Positions 33,966-43,148 of a DNA stretch of 64,000 nt are shown here, piece after piece. Position 1 is the first letter of the stretch, and every line of letters begins with the position of its first letter. The notes below the pieces were generated by a model. It saw only the letters and a list, made by a program, of their open reading frames with translations, did not search any database and was not told the DNA's origin. The translations under genes and the position numbers were made by a program. The DNA comes from Bacteriovorax sp. BSW11_IV (GTDB lineage: Bacteria; Bdellovibrionota; Bacteriovoracia; Bacteriovoracales; Bacteriovoracaceae): assembly GCF_000447755.1 (NCBI RefSeq), contig NZ_AUNE01000010.1, forward strand, positions 124,001 to 188,000, given 5' to 3'.

Positions 33966-34985
33966 ATGGCAAAAAACTTAATCATTAGCACGCTAGTTCT
34001 ATGCACTCTCGCCTCTTGTTCTAAGGTTAAAAAGATGGAAGATCTAACCCAACAAATGGCCGATACGACGAGCAAAATGAGCGTTACAACCAATATAATG
34101 AATGATACGACGGCAAATATGTATCCTCAAATTAGAACGAAAGAAAGTGAAGACACCCGTTCTAAGAAAATGAAAATCATCCTTGATGACAATGTGGCAT
34201 TTGGTGAAAAGATTGCGGCCGCTGCTGTTTATTATCAAAGTTTTGAATTCCAATTTTGGACAAATAACGGGACTTACGACACTGTTGAAGTTCGAGACAA
34301 ATTATTTCTAGATGCAATGAATGAGTTCTATAAGAGAATTTGCGATATCTGGGACAATATTGATCCAACAGAGATTTCTCCCATCAATACAAAGCAAACA
34401 AAGTACAACTTTGATATGGCCTTTTATTCCATGAGTCTTGGAATGCACTTTATCAATCACCACCAAGAGCATATTCATAGTACAGTTGGTGGTTTTAACA
34501 AAAAGTCATTCTACGATCTTATGACGTCGGCCCTGCAAAAAGAGGCCCGTGGAATTGAACTGACAGAATATGAACATGTGGCCCTTGCCGGGGTTAATCG
34601 TGAAATCAGCATCGAGCTTTTAAAAGCTCGCTACAATATGATTATTGCTCTAGCAATTAAGAGCAGTATGGAATCAATCGACGATGCAACTATTGGTAAG
34701 AAGGCCAAGGCCCTTTTATTCAAGCTCTCAGGTGGTCGCGTTGGAGCGATTACGCTAGATAGTAAATTTGAACAAAGTAATGAATCGACTCAAAGAGACG
34801 TCCTAGAAAAACTTGATGGGGCGCAAATGACAAGAGATGTTCTTCTTAGTATTGATGAAGATGTCGAACTGGATAAAAACCTAAAGAGTATTCTGGATAA
34901 TGTTGATACTGAGAACTCAGACAAAGTTGAAAACGCAAATTTAAGACGTTTCATGGATCATGTTAAAGTGCTACAATCACTTTAA
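33966..34985 (+). CDS. lipoprotein, unknown
   Basis: 339 aa with a lipobox LAS-C after the signal peptide (Cys about 18). A Thr/Met/Gln-rich coiled segment follows, then a mostly helical domain with no motif I recognise. AGGAG is seven bases before ATG. The stop is immediately followed by the glycosyltransferase start (one base apart), which suggests translational coupling. Likely anchored to the inner or outer membrane facing the periplasm. Confidence 0.8.
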   Translation: MAKNLIISTLVLCTLASCSKVKKMEDLTQQMADTTSKMSVTTNIMNDTTANMYPQIRTKESEDTRSKKMKIILDDNVAFGEKIAAAAVYYQSFEFQFWTNNGTYDTVEVRDKLFLDAMNEFYKRICDIWDNIDPTEISPINTKQTKYNFDMAFYSMSLGMHFINHHQEHIHSTVGGFNKKSFYDLMTSALQKEARGIELTEYEHVALAGVNREISIELLKARYNMIIALAIKSSMESIDDATIGKKAKALLFKLSGGRVGAITLDSKFEQSNESTQRDVLEKLDGAQMTRDVLLSIDEDVELDKNLKSILDNVDTENSDKVENANLRRFMDHVKVLQSL

Positions 34986-34986
34986 T

Positions 34987-35691
34987 ATGATTAAAATAAG
35001 TATAGTCTTTTCCTGCACAAACGAAGCAGAAAACCCATTTATCATAGAGTCGCTTAGAACAATAAAAAATCTAGGCGACCTCTTTGAAACCATCATTGTA
35101 ACCAATAATCAAAATTTAAATCCTTATCTAGAGACCAAACTAGGTCCTGCATTTTGGCAAATTATTCTTCTCGACAATAACTCACGAGCGGCGAGATTGA
35201 ACGAAGGGGCAAAAAAAGCAAAAGGACAGTTAATTCTTTTTCACCATCCACGATCTTACTTGAAAGTTGAGGGTTATCGAACACTACTCGAACAAAGTGG
35301 CTGGGGGGCATTTACTCATTGTTTTGAGCGCCGTCATTTTCTTCTAGACTTTACATCTTGGTATTCAAATAATGTCCGAGGAAAAATCAAAGAAATATAT
35401 TATCTCGATCATTGTCTCTTTGTGGAAAAAGAACTCTTTGAAAAAGCTGGTCCCATTCCAAATGTAGAAATTTTTGAAGATACACTATTGTGTGACAAGT
35501 TAAATAAATGGGCCCCACCAACTCTCCTTCCCCATTTTGCCGTAACAAGTTCGATCCGTTTTTCGAAGAATGGACTAATCAAACAAATCGTTCTTAATCA
35601 AATCTTAAAGATCGCATTCCTACTTGGTGCGAATGATGAGCTTATGAATAAGATTTATGAAAAAGGATTAAATCTTAATTCCAATCATTAA
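34987..35691 (+). CDS. family 2 glycosyltransferase (TIGR04283-like)
   Basis: 234 aa. 'ISIVFSCTNEAENP' at the N-terminus is the GT2 opening strand, and 'SRAARLNEGAKKAKGQLILF' (about residues 65-84) matches the GRA-QMN-GA block of the TIGR04283 subgroup. The DxD region is altered to 'HHPRSYL', and 'FEDTLLCDKL' replaces the usual MED motif. Such glycosyltransferases are often found next to radical SAM genes, as here (35713). ATG 34987 starts one base after the upstream stop with no Shine-Dalgarno. The loss of a clear DxD makes activity uncertain. Confidence 0.68.
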   Translation: MIKISIVFSCTNEAENPFIIESLRTIKNLGDLFETIIVTNNQNLNPYLETKLGPAFWQIILLDNNSRAARLNEGAKKAKGQLILFHHPRSYLKVEGYRTLLEQSGWGAFTHCFERRHFLLDFTSWYSNNVRGKIKEIYYLDHCLFVEKELFEKAGPIPNVEIFEDTLLCDKLNKWAPPTLLPHFAVTSSIRFSKNGLIKQIVLNQILKIAFLLGANDELMNKIYEKGLNLNSNH

Positions 35692-35712
35692 TTTTTTTGT
35701 TACAATAATCCT

Positions 35713-36633
35713 ATGACTATTGATAAATTTTCGGATTTAAAAATAACTGCTGACGGCAGTGAACGTGCTTATGTTGATCCCCTACATCTAAAAACAGTAT
35801 GGTTTAACATTGGTACACGTTGCAATCTAACTTGCGAGAACTGCTATATTGAGTCCTCTCCTACCAATGATGAACTCGTTTATATAAATGACAGTGAAGT
35901 TAAAATTTTTCTCAATGAAATACAAAAAGATTTTACTCATGTTCAGTTAATTGGCCTAACTGGTGGCGAGCCATTTTTAAATCCATCTATCATGAAAATT
36001 ATCGAGTCAGTGTTAAGTACGGGACTTGATATTTTAGTATTAACAAATGCTTTTAAGGCCGTTGAAAGACATCTTGATAAACTTTCAGAACTTACAAAAT
36101 TATACCAAGACAAACTTCACATTAGAATCTCCCTCGATCACTACACAAAAGAACTTCATGAAAAAGAGCGAGGAGAAAAAACATTTGAACGAACACTTCA
36201 AAATATTCAAAAACTTTATAATCAAAAAATAAATATCTCTATTGCTGGCCGCTCATTAATGAGTGAAAAGCAAAATGAAAGTAAGGCACATTATCACCAT
36301 CTTTTTCAAAAAATGGGAGTCCAATTAAGTGAAGATAAAATGGTCATTTTTCCTGAAATGGATTTAAACAAAAGCGTTCCTGAAATCACGACGGCCTGTT
36401 GGGATATTCTAAAAGTTTCCCCCAGTCAACAAATGTGTGCGAGCGAGAGAATGATCGTTAAAAGAAAGGGCCAAGATAATTTAACAGTTCTGCCATGTAC
36501 TCTTATTGCTTATGATGAGCGTTTTAATATGGGTCACTCATTAAAAGAAGGCAATCAGCGCGTTTATCTTTGTCATAAATTTTGTGCTCAATTTTGCGTG
36601 CTCGGTGGAGCTAGTTGTAGCGCTGTAAAATAG
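35713..36633 (+). CDS. radical SAM protein with Cys-rich C-terminus
   Basis: 306 aa. The 4Fe-4S/SAM motif CNLTCENC (C-x3-C-x2-C, about residues 37-44) and GGEP-type motif 'GLTGGEPFLNP' are clear. The end carries 'CHKFCAQFCVLGGASC', likely an auxiliary cluster. The blocks 'YIESSPTNDELVYI', 'ISLDHYTKELHEKERG' and 'FPEMD' are those of a conserved but uncharacterised proteobacterial family. Substrate unknown. A TACAAT box six bases upstream of the ATG without a Shine-Dalgarno hints at a leaderless transcript, separate from the glycosyltransferase 21 bases away. Confidence 0.85.
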   Translation: MTIDKFSDLKITADGSERAYVDPLHLKTVWFNIGTRCNLTCENCYIESSPTNDELVYINDSEVKIFLNEIQKDFTHVQLIGLTGGEPFLNPSIMKIIESVLSTGLDILVLTNAFKAVERHLDKLSELTKLYQDKLHIRISLDHYTKELHEKERGEKTFERTLQNIQKLYNQKINISIAGRSLMSEKQNESKAHYHHLFQKMGVQLSEDKMVIFPEMDLNKSVPEITTACWDILKVSPSQQMCASERMIVKRKGQDNLTVLPCTLIAYDERFNMGHSLKEGNQRVYLCHKFCAQFCVLGGASCSAVK

Positions 36634-36697
36634 TTATTTAATTTCTAAATTTTTGCCCCTAAAATAAAACAAATGTCATTTACTGAAGGTGGTCATA

Positions 36698-38122
36698 ATG
36701 AATCAGTTAGAAACTAGTGAAGTTAGCATTCCCAAACTTATAGGTGCACTCATAATAGGTGCGATCATTTGGTTTCTCCCCATTCCCGAAGGTGTAAAGA
36801 CTGAAGCTTGGCACTTGTTGGCCATTTTTATTTTTACAATTTTAGGGATCATTTTAAAAGCACTGCCAATGGGAACGATGTGTTTTACAGGCCTTGCGAT
36901 TGCCCTTTTGACAAATACACTTAATATAAAAAATCAAGCTCTCACAGGTTTTGGCAATAGCACAATATGGCTTATCGTTATTGCATTTTTTATTGCTCGC
37001 GGCTTCATTAAAACCGGTCTTGGATCCCGAATTGCTTATTTTTTTATTTTTCACTTAGGAAGCAAAACACTCGGACTGGCCTATGGACTGGCACTAACTG
37101 ATCTTGTCTTAGCGCCAGCAACTCCTTCTAACACCGCCAGAGCTGGTGGTGTTATCTATCCTATTTTAAAATCGATGGCCCACAATTTTGGTTCAGATCC
37201 CGACAATGGGACTCGAAAAAAAATTGGTGAATATCTCGTTCTAACGGCCTTCCAAGTTGATATCATTACATCTGCAATGTTCGTCACTTCCATGGCGGCA
37301 AATCCATTAATTGTTCAATTTGCGGCAAATAATGGTGTAGAGCTAACTTGGGGCGGATGGGCACTCGCGGCCATTGTCCCAGGACTAATTTCATTGGCCA
37401 TTATTCCTTATCTTGTTTTTAAAATTTATCCTCCAGAAATTAAGGAAACTCCAGATGCCAAAAATATTGCCCGCCGAAAATTAAAAGAAATGGGACCGAT
37501 TTCAAAGAATGAATGGATTATGCTCTTTGTTTTTGCCTTTCTTATTATTTTTTGGATTCTAGGGGGAACATTAGGAATAAATGCGACAACGACCGCTATT
37601 GCTGGGCTTGCGATCTTGCTCATTTCAGGTGTTCTCAATTGGGAAGATGTAAAAAGTGAAAAAGGAGCTTGGGATACCTTAATTTGGTTTGGAATCCTTG
37701 TTATGATGGCCGATTTTTTAAATAAACTAGGCTTCATTCCTTGGTTTAGTGCTCTTATAGCGAAAGAAATGGGCGGCCATGCTTGGACTCTTGCTTTTCC
37801 AGCATTACTGCTTATTTATTTTTACTCTCACTATATGTTCGCCTCGGCCACAGCACATGTGACGGCCATGGCCGCGGCCTTTATGGGTGTAGGAATCACT
37901 GTCGGTGTCCCCCCCTACTTAATGGCCATCTCTCTTGGATTTTTCTCAAATCTTTTTGGTTCAACAACTCACTACGGCATGGGTCCTGCCCCAGTATTAT
38001 TTGGTTCTGGCTATGTCGAGCTTACTGATTGGTGGAAATTAGGCTTTTACCTGTCCATAATCAATATTGCCGTATGGTTGGGAATTGGGGGATTATGGTG
38101 GAAACTATTAGGATTATTTTAA
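36698..38122 (+). CDS. DASS-family dicarboxylate transporter
   Basis: 474 aa with about 12 membrane helices. The two SNT-type substrate/sodium motifs appear as 'LAPATPSNTARAGG' (about residues 142-155) and 'FGSTTHYGMGPAPVLFGSGY' (about 415-434), typical of the CitT/2-oxoglutarate-malate-translocator branch. It probably imports C4-dicarboxylates such as succinate or malate. The start ATG 36698 follows AAGGTGG by five bases. Eighteen bases separate it from the succinate dehydrogenase cytochrome gene, linking uptake to oxidation. Confidence 0.9.
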   Translation: MNQLETSEVSIPKLIGALIIGAIIWFLPIPEGVKTEAWHLLAIFIFTILGIILKALPMGTMCFTGLAIALLTNTLNIKNQALTGFGNSTIWLIVIAFFIARGFIKTGLGSRIAYFFIFHLGSKTLGLAYGLALTDLVLAPATPSNTARAGGVIYPILKSMAHNFGSDPDNGTRKKIGEYLVLTAFQVDIITSAMFVTSMAANPLIVQFAANNGVELTWGGWALAAIVPGLISLAIIPYLVFKIYPPEIKETPDAKNIARRKLKEMGPISKNEWIMLFVFAFLIIFWILGGTLGINATTTAIAGLAILLISGVLNWEDVKSEKGAWDTLIWFGILVMMADFLNKLGFIPWFSALIAKEMGGHAWTLAFPALLLIYFYSHYMFASATAHVTAMAAAFMGVGITVGVPPYLMAISLGFFSNLFGSTTHYGMGPAPVLFGSGYVELTDWWKLGFYLSIINIAVWLGIGGLWWKLLGLF

Positions 38123-38139
38123 TTAATTAAGGAAAGATA

Positions 38140-38805
38140 ATGCTTATTAATCGTAAATATATCATGGCCATCACTGGCCTATTTCTGTGCATTTTTTTAA
38201 TTGTTCATTTGAGTGCAAATTTTTTACTTCTCTTGCCAAATAATCTGGCAAAAGAGGCCTATAATACTTATTCACATCTACTAAGAAATAATCCACTTAT
38301 CAGCGCAGTTTCAATTCTGCTTTACTTGGCCATTATTTTTCACAGCGTAATGGCGCTAATTATTACTTTGGATAATAAAAAGGCGAAACCACAAAAGTAT
38401 TTTATGAATTATGCCCAACAAAACTCATCATGGAACTCGCGCAATATGGGTCTTCTTGGTTTGATGATTCTAATTTTTATTATTGTTCATATGGCAAATT
38501 TTTGGGCGAAAGTTAAACTCGGTTACGGACCAGAACTTCCGATAGATTCGAAAGGTCAAATCGATATTTATAGTGTTGTTGTGACAACACTAAAGAACCC
38601 ATTCATTACTTTGTTTTATACGATTCTCTCAATTCCACTGGCCATGCACCTTCACCATGGAGTGCAAAGTGCGGCCAAAACACTGGGGCTTTATCACAAA
38701 AGATATTTAAAATATGTTGCCTTGATCGCAACATTTTATAGCTGTGTAATGGGACTAGGCTTTGGACTTATACCCCTTTACATTTATTTTTTTTCTCAAG
38801 GTTAA
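38140..38805 (+). CDS. sdhC: succinate dehydrogenase/fumarate reductase cytochrome b subunit
   Basis: 221 aa with five membrane helices, the pattern of the b558 family (TIGR02046). His residues likely to bind the two hemes are in IVHLSANF (about 22-29), 'IIFHSVMAL', 'IIVHMANFW' and 'MHLHHGVQSAAKTLG'. It anchors SdhA/B in the inner membrane and passes electrons to or from quinone. The single fused cytochrome subunit marks a type B complex. AAGGA precedes ATG. In operon with sdhA (five bases away). Confidence 0.92.
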   Translation: MLINRKYIMAITGLFLCIFLIVHLSANFLLLLPNNLAKEAYNTYSHLLRNNPLISAVSILLYLAIIFHSVMALIITLDNKKAKPQKYFMNYAQQNSSWNSRNMGLLGLMILIFIIVHMANFWAKVKLGYGPELPIDSKGQIDIYSVVVTTLKNPFITLFYTILSIPLAMHLHHGVQSAAKTLGLYHKRYLKYVALIATFYSCVMGLGFGLIPLYIYFFSQG

Positions 38806-38810
38806 AATAG

Positions 38811-40727
38811 ATGACACGTTTAGATGCAAAAATCCCTGAAGGGGAACTTGAAAAGAAATGGTCCAATTATCAAGCGAAATCAAACTTGATAAATCCGGCC
38901 AATAAAAGAAAATTAAAAGTAATTGTTGTGGGCTCTGGTCTTGCGGGAGCAGGGGCCGCTGCAACGATGGCAGAACTTGGTTATCAAGTAGAATGTTTTT
39001 GTTATCAAGACTCTCCTAGAAGAGCGCATTCTGTCGCCGCTCAAGGGGGTATTAATGCTTGCAAAAATTATCAACATGATGGCGATAGTGTTTGGCGAAT
39101 GTTCTACGATACACTCAAAGGTGGTGACTTTCGCTCACGAGAGGCCAATGTCTACAGGCTCGCACAGCTCTCGGCACCGCTCATTGATCATTTTGCGGCC
39201 CAAGGAGTCCCCTTTGCACGCGAATATGGCGGAACTCTCGCCAACAGGAGTTTTGGAGGCGTTCAAGTAGAAAGGACTTTCTATGCAAGAGGACAAACTG
39301 GTCAACAGCTTTTAGTTGCCGCTTACTCTCAATTATCAAAAATGGTCGAGGCCAAAAAAGTTACTATGCATACTCGTCACGAGATGCTTGAGCTTGTTGT
39401 CACTGATGGAAAGGCCAGTGGTATTATCACTAGAAATTTAATTACAGGTGAAATTGAGGCCCATAATGCGCATGCGGTTGTTTTAGCAACTGGTGGTTAC
39501 TCGCGAGTTTTTCGCCTCTCAACTTTGGCCATTGGTTGTAATGGCTCGGCCATTTGGCGAGCACATAAAAAAGGGGCCTTTATGGCAGGTCCCAGTTTCA
39601 CGCAAATTCACCCAACGGCCCTTCCCCAATCAAGTGACTCACAATCAAAACTTACTCTGATGAGTGAATCTCTTCGTAATGATGGTAGAATTTGGGTTCC
39701 AAAAAACAAAGATGATAAAAGAGATCCATCTCTCATCCAGGAAGAAGATCGAGACTACTATTTAGAAAGACGTTATCCAAGTTTTGGAAACTTAGCACCT
39801 CGTGATATTTCATCTCGTGCGGCCAAGGAAAGAATTGATGCTGGTCATGGAGTAGGGCCACTCAGAAATGCTGTCTATCTCGATTTTAAAGATGCAATTA
39901 ATCGACTCGGATTAAAAGTTATCAAAGATCGCTATGGCAATCTCTTTGACATGTATAAAAAAATCACTGGCATTGATGCTTATAAATCCCCTATGCTCAT
40001 CTCTCCTGCCGCTCACTTTTCTATGGGAGGACTTTGGGTTGATTATGAACTCATGACAACAATTCCTGGCCTCTATGCGATAGGAGAATGCAACTACTCT
40101 GATCACGGTGCAAACAGACTTGGGGCAAACTCCTTATTGCAAGCAAGTATTGATGGATATTTTATCCTACCAAATACGATTAACAACTACCTAAGTAGTG
40201 CGATTAAAAATGATCCGCCAAAGAGTGACGCTCCAGAATTTACTGAAGCAAAAAGCCAAGTCGAACAACGCATTTCTCGTCTTTTAGAAATAAAAGGGTC
40301 AAAAACTGTAGACCATTTCCATCGAGACCTTGGTCATATCATGTGGCAAGAATGTTCTATGAGTCGCAATGAAGCTGGCTTAAAAAAGGCCATTATTGAC
40401 ATAAAAAAATTAAAAGAAGAATTTTGGAGTGATGTTAAAATCACAGGCCACGATAAAGAGCTCAATCAAGAACTCGAAAAAGGATTGAGACTTGCAGACT
40501 TTATTGAACTGGCCATTCTCATGTGTGAAGACGCTCTAGAGAGAAATGAATCATGTGGTGCTCACTTTAGAGAAGAATTTCAAACACCTGAGGGAGAGGC
40601 CCTTAGAGATGACAGTCAATTTTCTTATGTTTCGGCATGGGAATTTATCAACGAAAATGAATTCAAACTACATAAAGAACAATTAAATTTTGAATTCGTA
40701 AAACCAACTGTTAGAAGTTACAAATAA
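38811..40727 (+). CDS. sdhA: succinate dehydrogenase/fumarate reductase flavoprotein
   Basis: 638 aa FAD subunit. The FAD site '[14 protein letters not shown]' (about residues 40-53) and the covalent-FAD His in '[14 protein letters not shown]' (about 70-83) are intact. Substrate residues appear in '[19 protein letters not shown]' and 'QIHPTALPQ', with '[17 protein letters not shown]' and '[13 protein letters not shown]' later. Catalyses succinate-fumarate interconversion in the cytoplasm. Length fits type B enzymes. Direction in vivo (oxidation or reduction) cannot be told from sequence; the upstream importer suggests succinate oxidation. Confidence 0.96.
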   Translation: MTRLDAKIPEGELEKKWSNYQAKSNLINPANKRKLKVIVVGSGLAGAGAAATMAELGYQVECFCYQDSPRRAHSVAAQGGINACKNYQHDGDSVWRMFYDTLKGGDFRSREANVYRLAQLSAPLIDHFAAQGVPFAREYGGTLANRSFGGVQVERTFYARGQTGQQLLVAAYSQLSKMVEAKKVTMHTRHEMLELVVTDGKASGIITRNLITGEIEAHNAHAVVLATGGYSRVFRLSTLAIGCNGSAIWRAHKKGAFMAGPSFTQIHPTALPQSSDSQSKLTLMSESLRNDGRIWVPKNKDDKRDPSLIQEEDRDYYLERRYPSFGNLAPRDISSRAAKERIDAGHGVGPLRNAVYLDFKDAINRLGLKVIKDRYGNLFDMYKKITGIDAYKSPMLISPAAHFSMGGLWVDYELMTTIPGLYAIGECNYSDHGANRLGANSLLQASIDGYFILPNTINNYLSSAIKNDPPKSDAPEFTEAKSQVEQRISRLLEIKGSKTVDHFHRDLGHIMWQECSMSRNEAGLKKAIIDIKKLKEEFWSDVKITGHDKELNQELEKGLRLADFIELAILMCEDALERNESCGAHFREEFQTPEGEALRDDSQFSYVSAWEFINENEFKLHKEQLNFEFVKPTVRSYK

Positions 40728-40736
40728 GGTCATAAT

Positions 40737-41483
40737 ATGAGAGTTAATTTTAAAATATGGCGTCAAGAAAGTCATCAAGAAGAGGGATCTTTCAAAGATT
40801 ACAGTGTTGATAATATTACAAGTGATATGTCACTGCTTGAGGCCCTCGATTACTTGAATGAAACCTTGGTTCTTAAAGATGAAAAAGTTGTGGCCTTTGA
40901 CTATGACTGCCGAGAAGGAATTTGTGGTCAATGTGGAATTTTTGTAAACGGTAGGGCCCATGGCCCTCACGACAACACAACAACGTGCCAAGTTCATATG
41001 AGAAGTTTTGAAGATGGGCAGACCATCGTGCTCGAACCATGGCGCGCCCGTGCATTTCCAATTGTTAAAGATCTTATTGTTGATCGCAGTGCCCTTGATC
41101 GCATTATTCAAAAAAATGGATATATCACAGTAAAGACAGGTGGGGCCGGCGAGGCGAACTCAATTCTTGTAGCTAAAAAAGATGCTGATAAGGCCATGGA
41201 TGCGGCAGCTTGTATTGGATGTGGGGCCTGTATTGCCACTTGTAAAAATTCTTCTGCCTCTTTATTTACGGCGGCCAAAATAAATCACCTCGATCATCTT
41301 CCTCAAGGAAAACTTGAAACCAATGAAAGAGTAATGGCCATGGTATCACAAATGGAATTAGAAAATTTTGGTTCATGCTCTTTCACTGGTGCATGTGAAA
41401 TTGAATGCCCACAAAGTATTTCAATAACTGAAATTGCTCGTATGAATAATCTTTTCTTAAAAGCAAAATTAACAAAAGAATAA
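40737..41483 (+). CDS. sdhB: succinate dehydrogenase/fumarate reductase iron-sulfur subunit
   Basis: 248 aa. The 2Fe-2S motif CREGICGQC with a later Cys (about residues 57-82), the 4Fe-4S motif CIGCGACIATC (about 159-169) and the 3Fe-4S motif CSFTGACEIECP (about 214-225) are all present in order. It carries electrons between FAD and the heme/quinone. Last gene of the operon, followed by an inverted repeat that may terminate transcription. It follows sdhA after nine bases. Confidence 0.95.
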   Translation: MRVNFKIWRQESHQEEGSFKDYSVDNITSDMSLLEALDYLNETLVLKDEKVVAFDYDCREGICGQCGIFVNGRAHGPHDNTTTCQVHMRSFEDGQTIVLEPWRARAFPIVKDLIVDRSALDRIIQKNGYITVKTGGAGEANSILVAKKDADKAMDAAACIGCGACIATCKNSSASLFTAAKINHLDHLPQGKLETNERVMAMVSQMELENFGSCSFTGACEIECPQSISITEIARMNNLFLKAKLTKE

Positions 41484-41506
41484 AGGCCCAACAAAGGGCC
41501 TTTGTT
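41482..41506. terminator. probable terminator after sdhB
   Basis: AAAGGCCC/GGGCCTTT (8 bp, loop AACAAA) starts in the stop codon of sdhB. The following T-run is short (TTTGTTA), so efficiency is uncertain. Confidence 0.55.
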
Positions 41507-41523
41507 ATGAACTTTTAAAATTC

Positions 41524-42243
41524 TTAAAGGCCCTTATAGATGAGTGATACCCCCATACAAAGCATAACCACTCTCACAACTTTCACAAACTGAGTGTCGG
41601 AACATTTCTTCAAAATTTTCTTCCCAACAACTCCTCCAATAAATGGGGCAAAAATACAGATCAAGATACTTGTGTTAGAAACATTTAAAAGCTCCATCTT
41701 ATAAATAGTGAGATAAAAAATTATTTTACAAGTATGTCCAATAGCTTGAGTAAATGATTTTGAGGCCACAATCGTAAAGCGGTCCAGTGGTGCTGTAATA
41801 TAGAAAATATCGAGAACACCTCCACTCACACCTATTAGTGTCTGATTTAGAGAAACGACAACTCCACAGATAAATGAGCGCCCCTTTTTAGTAATATCAA
41901 AAAGACTGCCCACTGATTTGATCAAAGAAACAAACGGCATTAGTCCTAGGCCAATAAAGATCAAACTTTTATTAGGTCTAAAATCGACATATGTTAAGGC
42001 CACATAGGCCATCGCTGTACCAAACAGATAGGGCCATACAATTTTAAAGCGAATGTGCTTGTAATTGATAAGTGCTCTAAATCCATTTGAAGTGGACTGG
42101 GTAATTCCATGAAGTATTAGGGCGTTAGAAAGAGGCATAACTCCAGTGAAGATGGCCATTAAAAGAACACCTCCGGCCATTCCTGTGGCCCCAGATATTG
42201 TGCTTGTAATAACAACATAAATAAAAATCAGTACTTCTTCCAT
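41524..42243 (-). CDS. TauE/SafE-family sulfite/anion exporter
   Basis: 239 aa with about eight membrane helices in two repeats, the TSUP pattern: 'ISGATGMAGGVLLMAIF' (about residues 16-32) and 'QTLIGVSGGVLDIFYI' (about 133-148), each containing the Gly-rich motif. Members export sulfite, sulfoacetate and related anions. ATG 42243 follows GAGG by five bases; a longer frame to 42264 has no ribosome site. Divergent from the LysR gene 42333, which is likely its regulator. Confidence 0.85.
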   Translation of the reverse strand: MEEVLIFIYVVITSTISGATGMAGGVLLMAIFTGVMPLSNALILHGITQSTSNGFRALINYKHIRFKIVWPYLFGTAMAYVALTYVDFRPNKSLIFIGLGLMPFVSLIKSVGSLFDITKKGRSFICGVVVSLNQTLIGVSGGVLDIFYITAPLDRFTIVASKSFTQAIGHTCKIIFYLTIYKMELLNVSNTSILICIFAPFIGGVVGKKILKKCSDTQFVKVVRVVMLCMGVSLIYKGL

Positions 42244-42282
42244 ATCAACCTCTACACCACTCACTATCGGTCATTTTTCAAC

Positions 42283-42311
42283 TGGAAAAAAGCGAATTGT
42301 TTGAATATAAT
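42283..42311 (+). promoter_or_regulatory. probable promoter of LysR gene
   Basis: TGGAAA (42283-42288), 17-base spacer, perfect TATAAT (42306-42311). The -10 is embedded in a palindrome (42303-42317). Confidence 0.55.
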
Positions 42312-42317
42312 ATATTC
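42303..42317. promoter_or_regulatory. palindrome over -10, possible LysR operator
   Basis: GAATATA-A-TATATTC, 7-bp arms, one-base centre, in the spacer between the LysR and TauE/SafE genes. LysR boxes are AT-rich dyads of about this size (T-N11-A), so autoregulation is plausible. Confidence 0.5.
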
Positions 42318-42332
42318 CATAAAGGAATAGTT

Positions 42333-43148
42333 ATGATTGAACTTATCGAAACACTTGAGGCCATAAAAAAACACAAGACAATGGGCAAGGCCGCAACTTC
42401 GCTGCGCCTTACACAATCGAGTGTCAGTAAGAGAATTCAAACTCTTGAACACCAATGTGGAAAAAGACTTGTCGTTAAAAATGGGCGCTACATAGAGCTG
42501 ACTAAAGAGGCCCATCTACTCTTGGAAAAATCACTCCCTCTTGTCTATGAATTAAAAGATATTCTCTTTAAAGATGCCGATCCTATTATTCAAAATATTA
42601 ATATTGGCTTTTCCGAATCTATCATCTCCACATGGGGGGCCAAAGCACTGGCAAAGTATAGTAAAAAAAATCCGCAGTTCATCATTACTCCTCACGCCCA
42701 CAGAAGCCCCGTTATCGTTGACCAGGTGACTTCCAGTGATATTCAATTGGCCATCGTTGCGGGAAAAGTTGACATTCGTCCAGGTATTCATGCTGAACTC
42801 ATTGGGCAAGAGAAAATGGTCATTGTAGGTGATAAGAAACTCCCTCTTTATTGTGGAGAATCCTCAAGTGGAACTTGGCGGGCCATTGAAAGAGAAATTA
42901 TTTTAAAAGGCCTTGTTATTGATCAAAGAAGTGAATTCTTTTCACCTTTGGCCCAACTTGCAAAAGAGGGCTTTTGCCAATCTCTTGTGCCTGAAGGTGT
43001 TGCACTAAAATCGGGAATAAAGAAAAAAGATATAAAGTATATTGGTATTACAAGGCCTATTTATGCTCTTGCAAGAAAACGCTTTTTCTTGCGTCAAAGT
43101 AATCTGGATTTAATGGAGGCCTTAAAAAAAGAACTCAATAATTTATAA
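42333..43148 (+). CDS. LysR-family transcriptional regulator
   Basis: 271 aa. An N-terminal winged HTH (about residues 1-60) has the signature 'MGKAATSLRLTQSSVSKRIQTLE', and an effector-binding domain follows. AAGGA seven bases before ATG 42333 decides the start over an in-frame codon at 42297. The protein is slightly shorter than typical LysR (about 300). Divergence from the TauE/SafE gene suggests control of it, with an anion ligand. The 3' end overlaps umuC by six bases (convergent). Confidence 0.88.
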   Translation: MIELIETLEAIKKHKTMGKAATSLRLTQSSVSKRIQTLEHQCGKRLVVKNGRYIELTKEAHLLLEKSLPLVYELKDILFKDADPIIQNINIGFSESIISTWGAKALAKYSKKNPQFIITPHAHRSPVIVDQVTSSDIQLAIVAGKVDIRPGIHAELIGQEKMVIVGDKKLPLYCGESSSGTWRAIEREIILKGLVIDQRSEFFSPLAQLAKEGFCQSLVPEGVALKSGIKKKDIKYIGITRPIYALARKRFFLRQSNLDLMEALKKELNNL

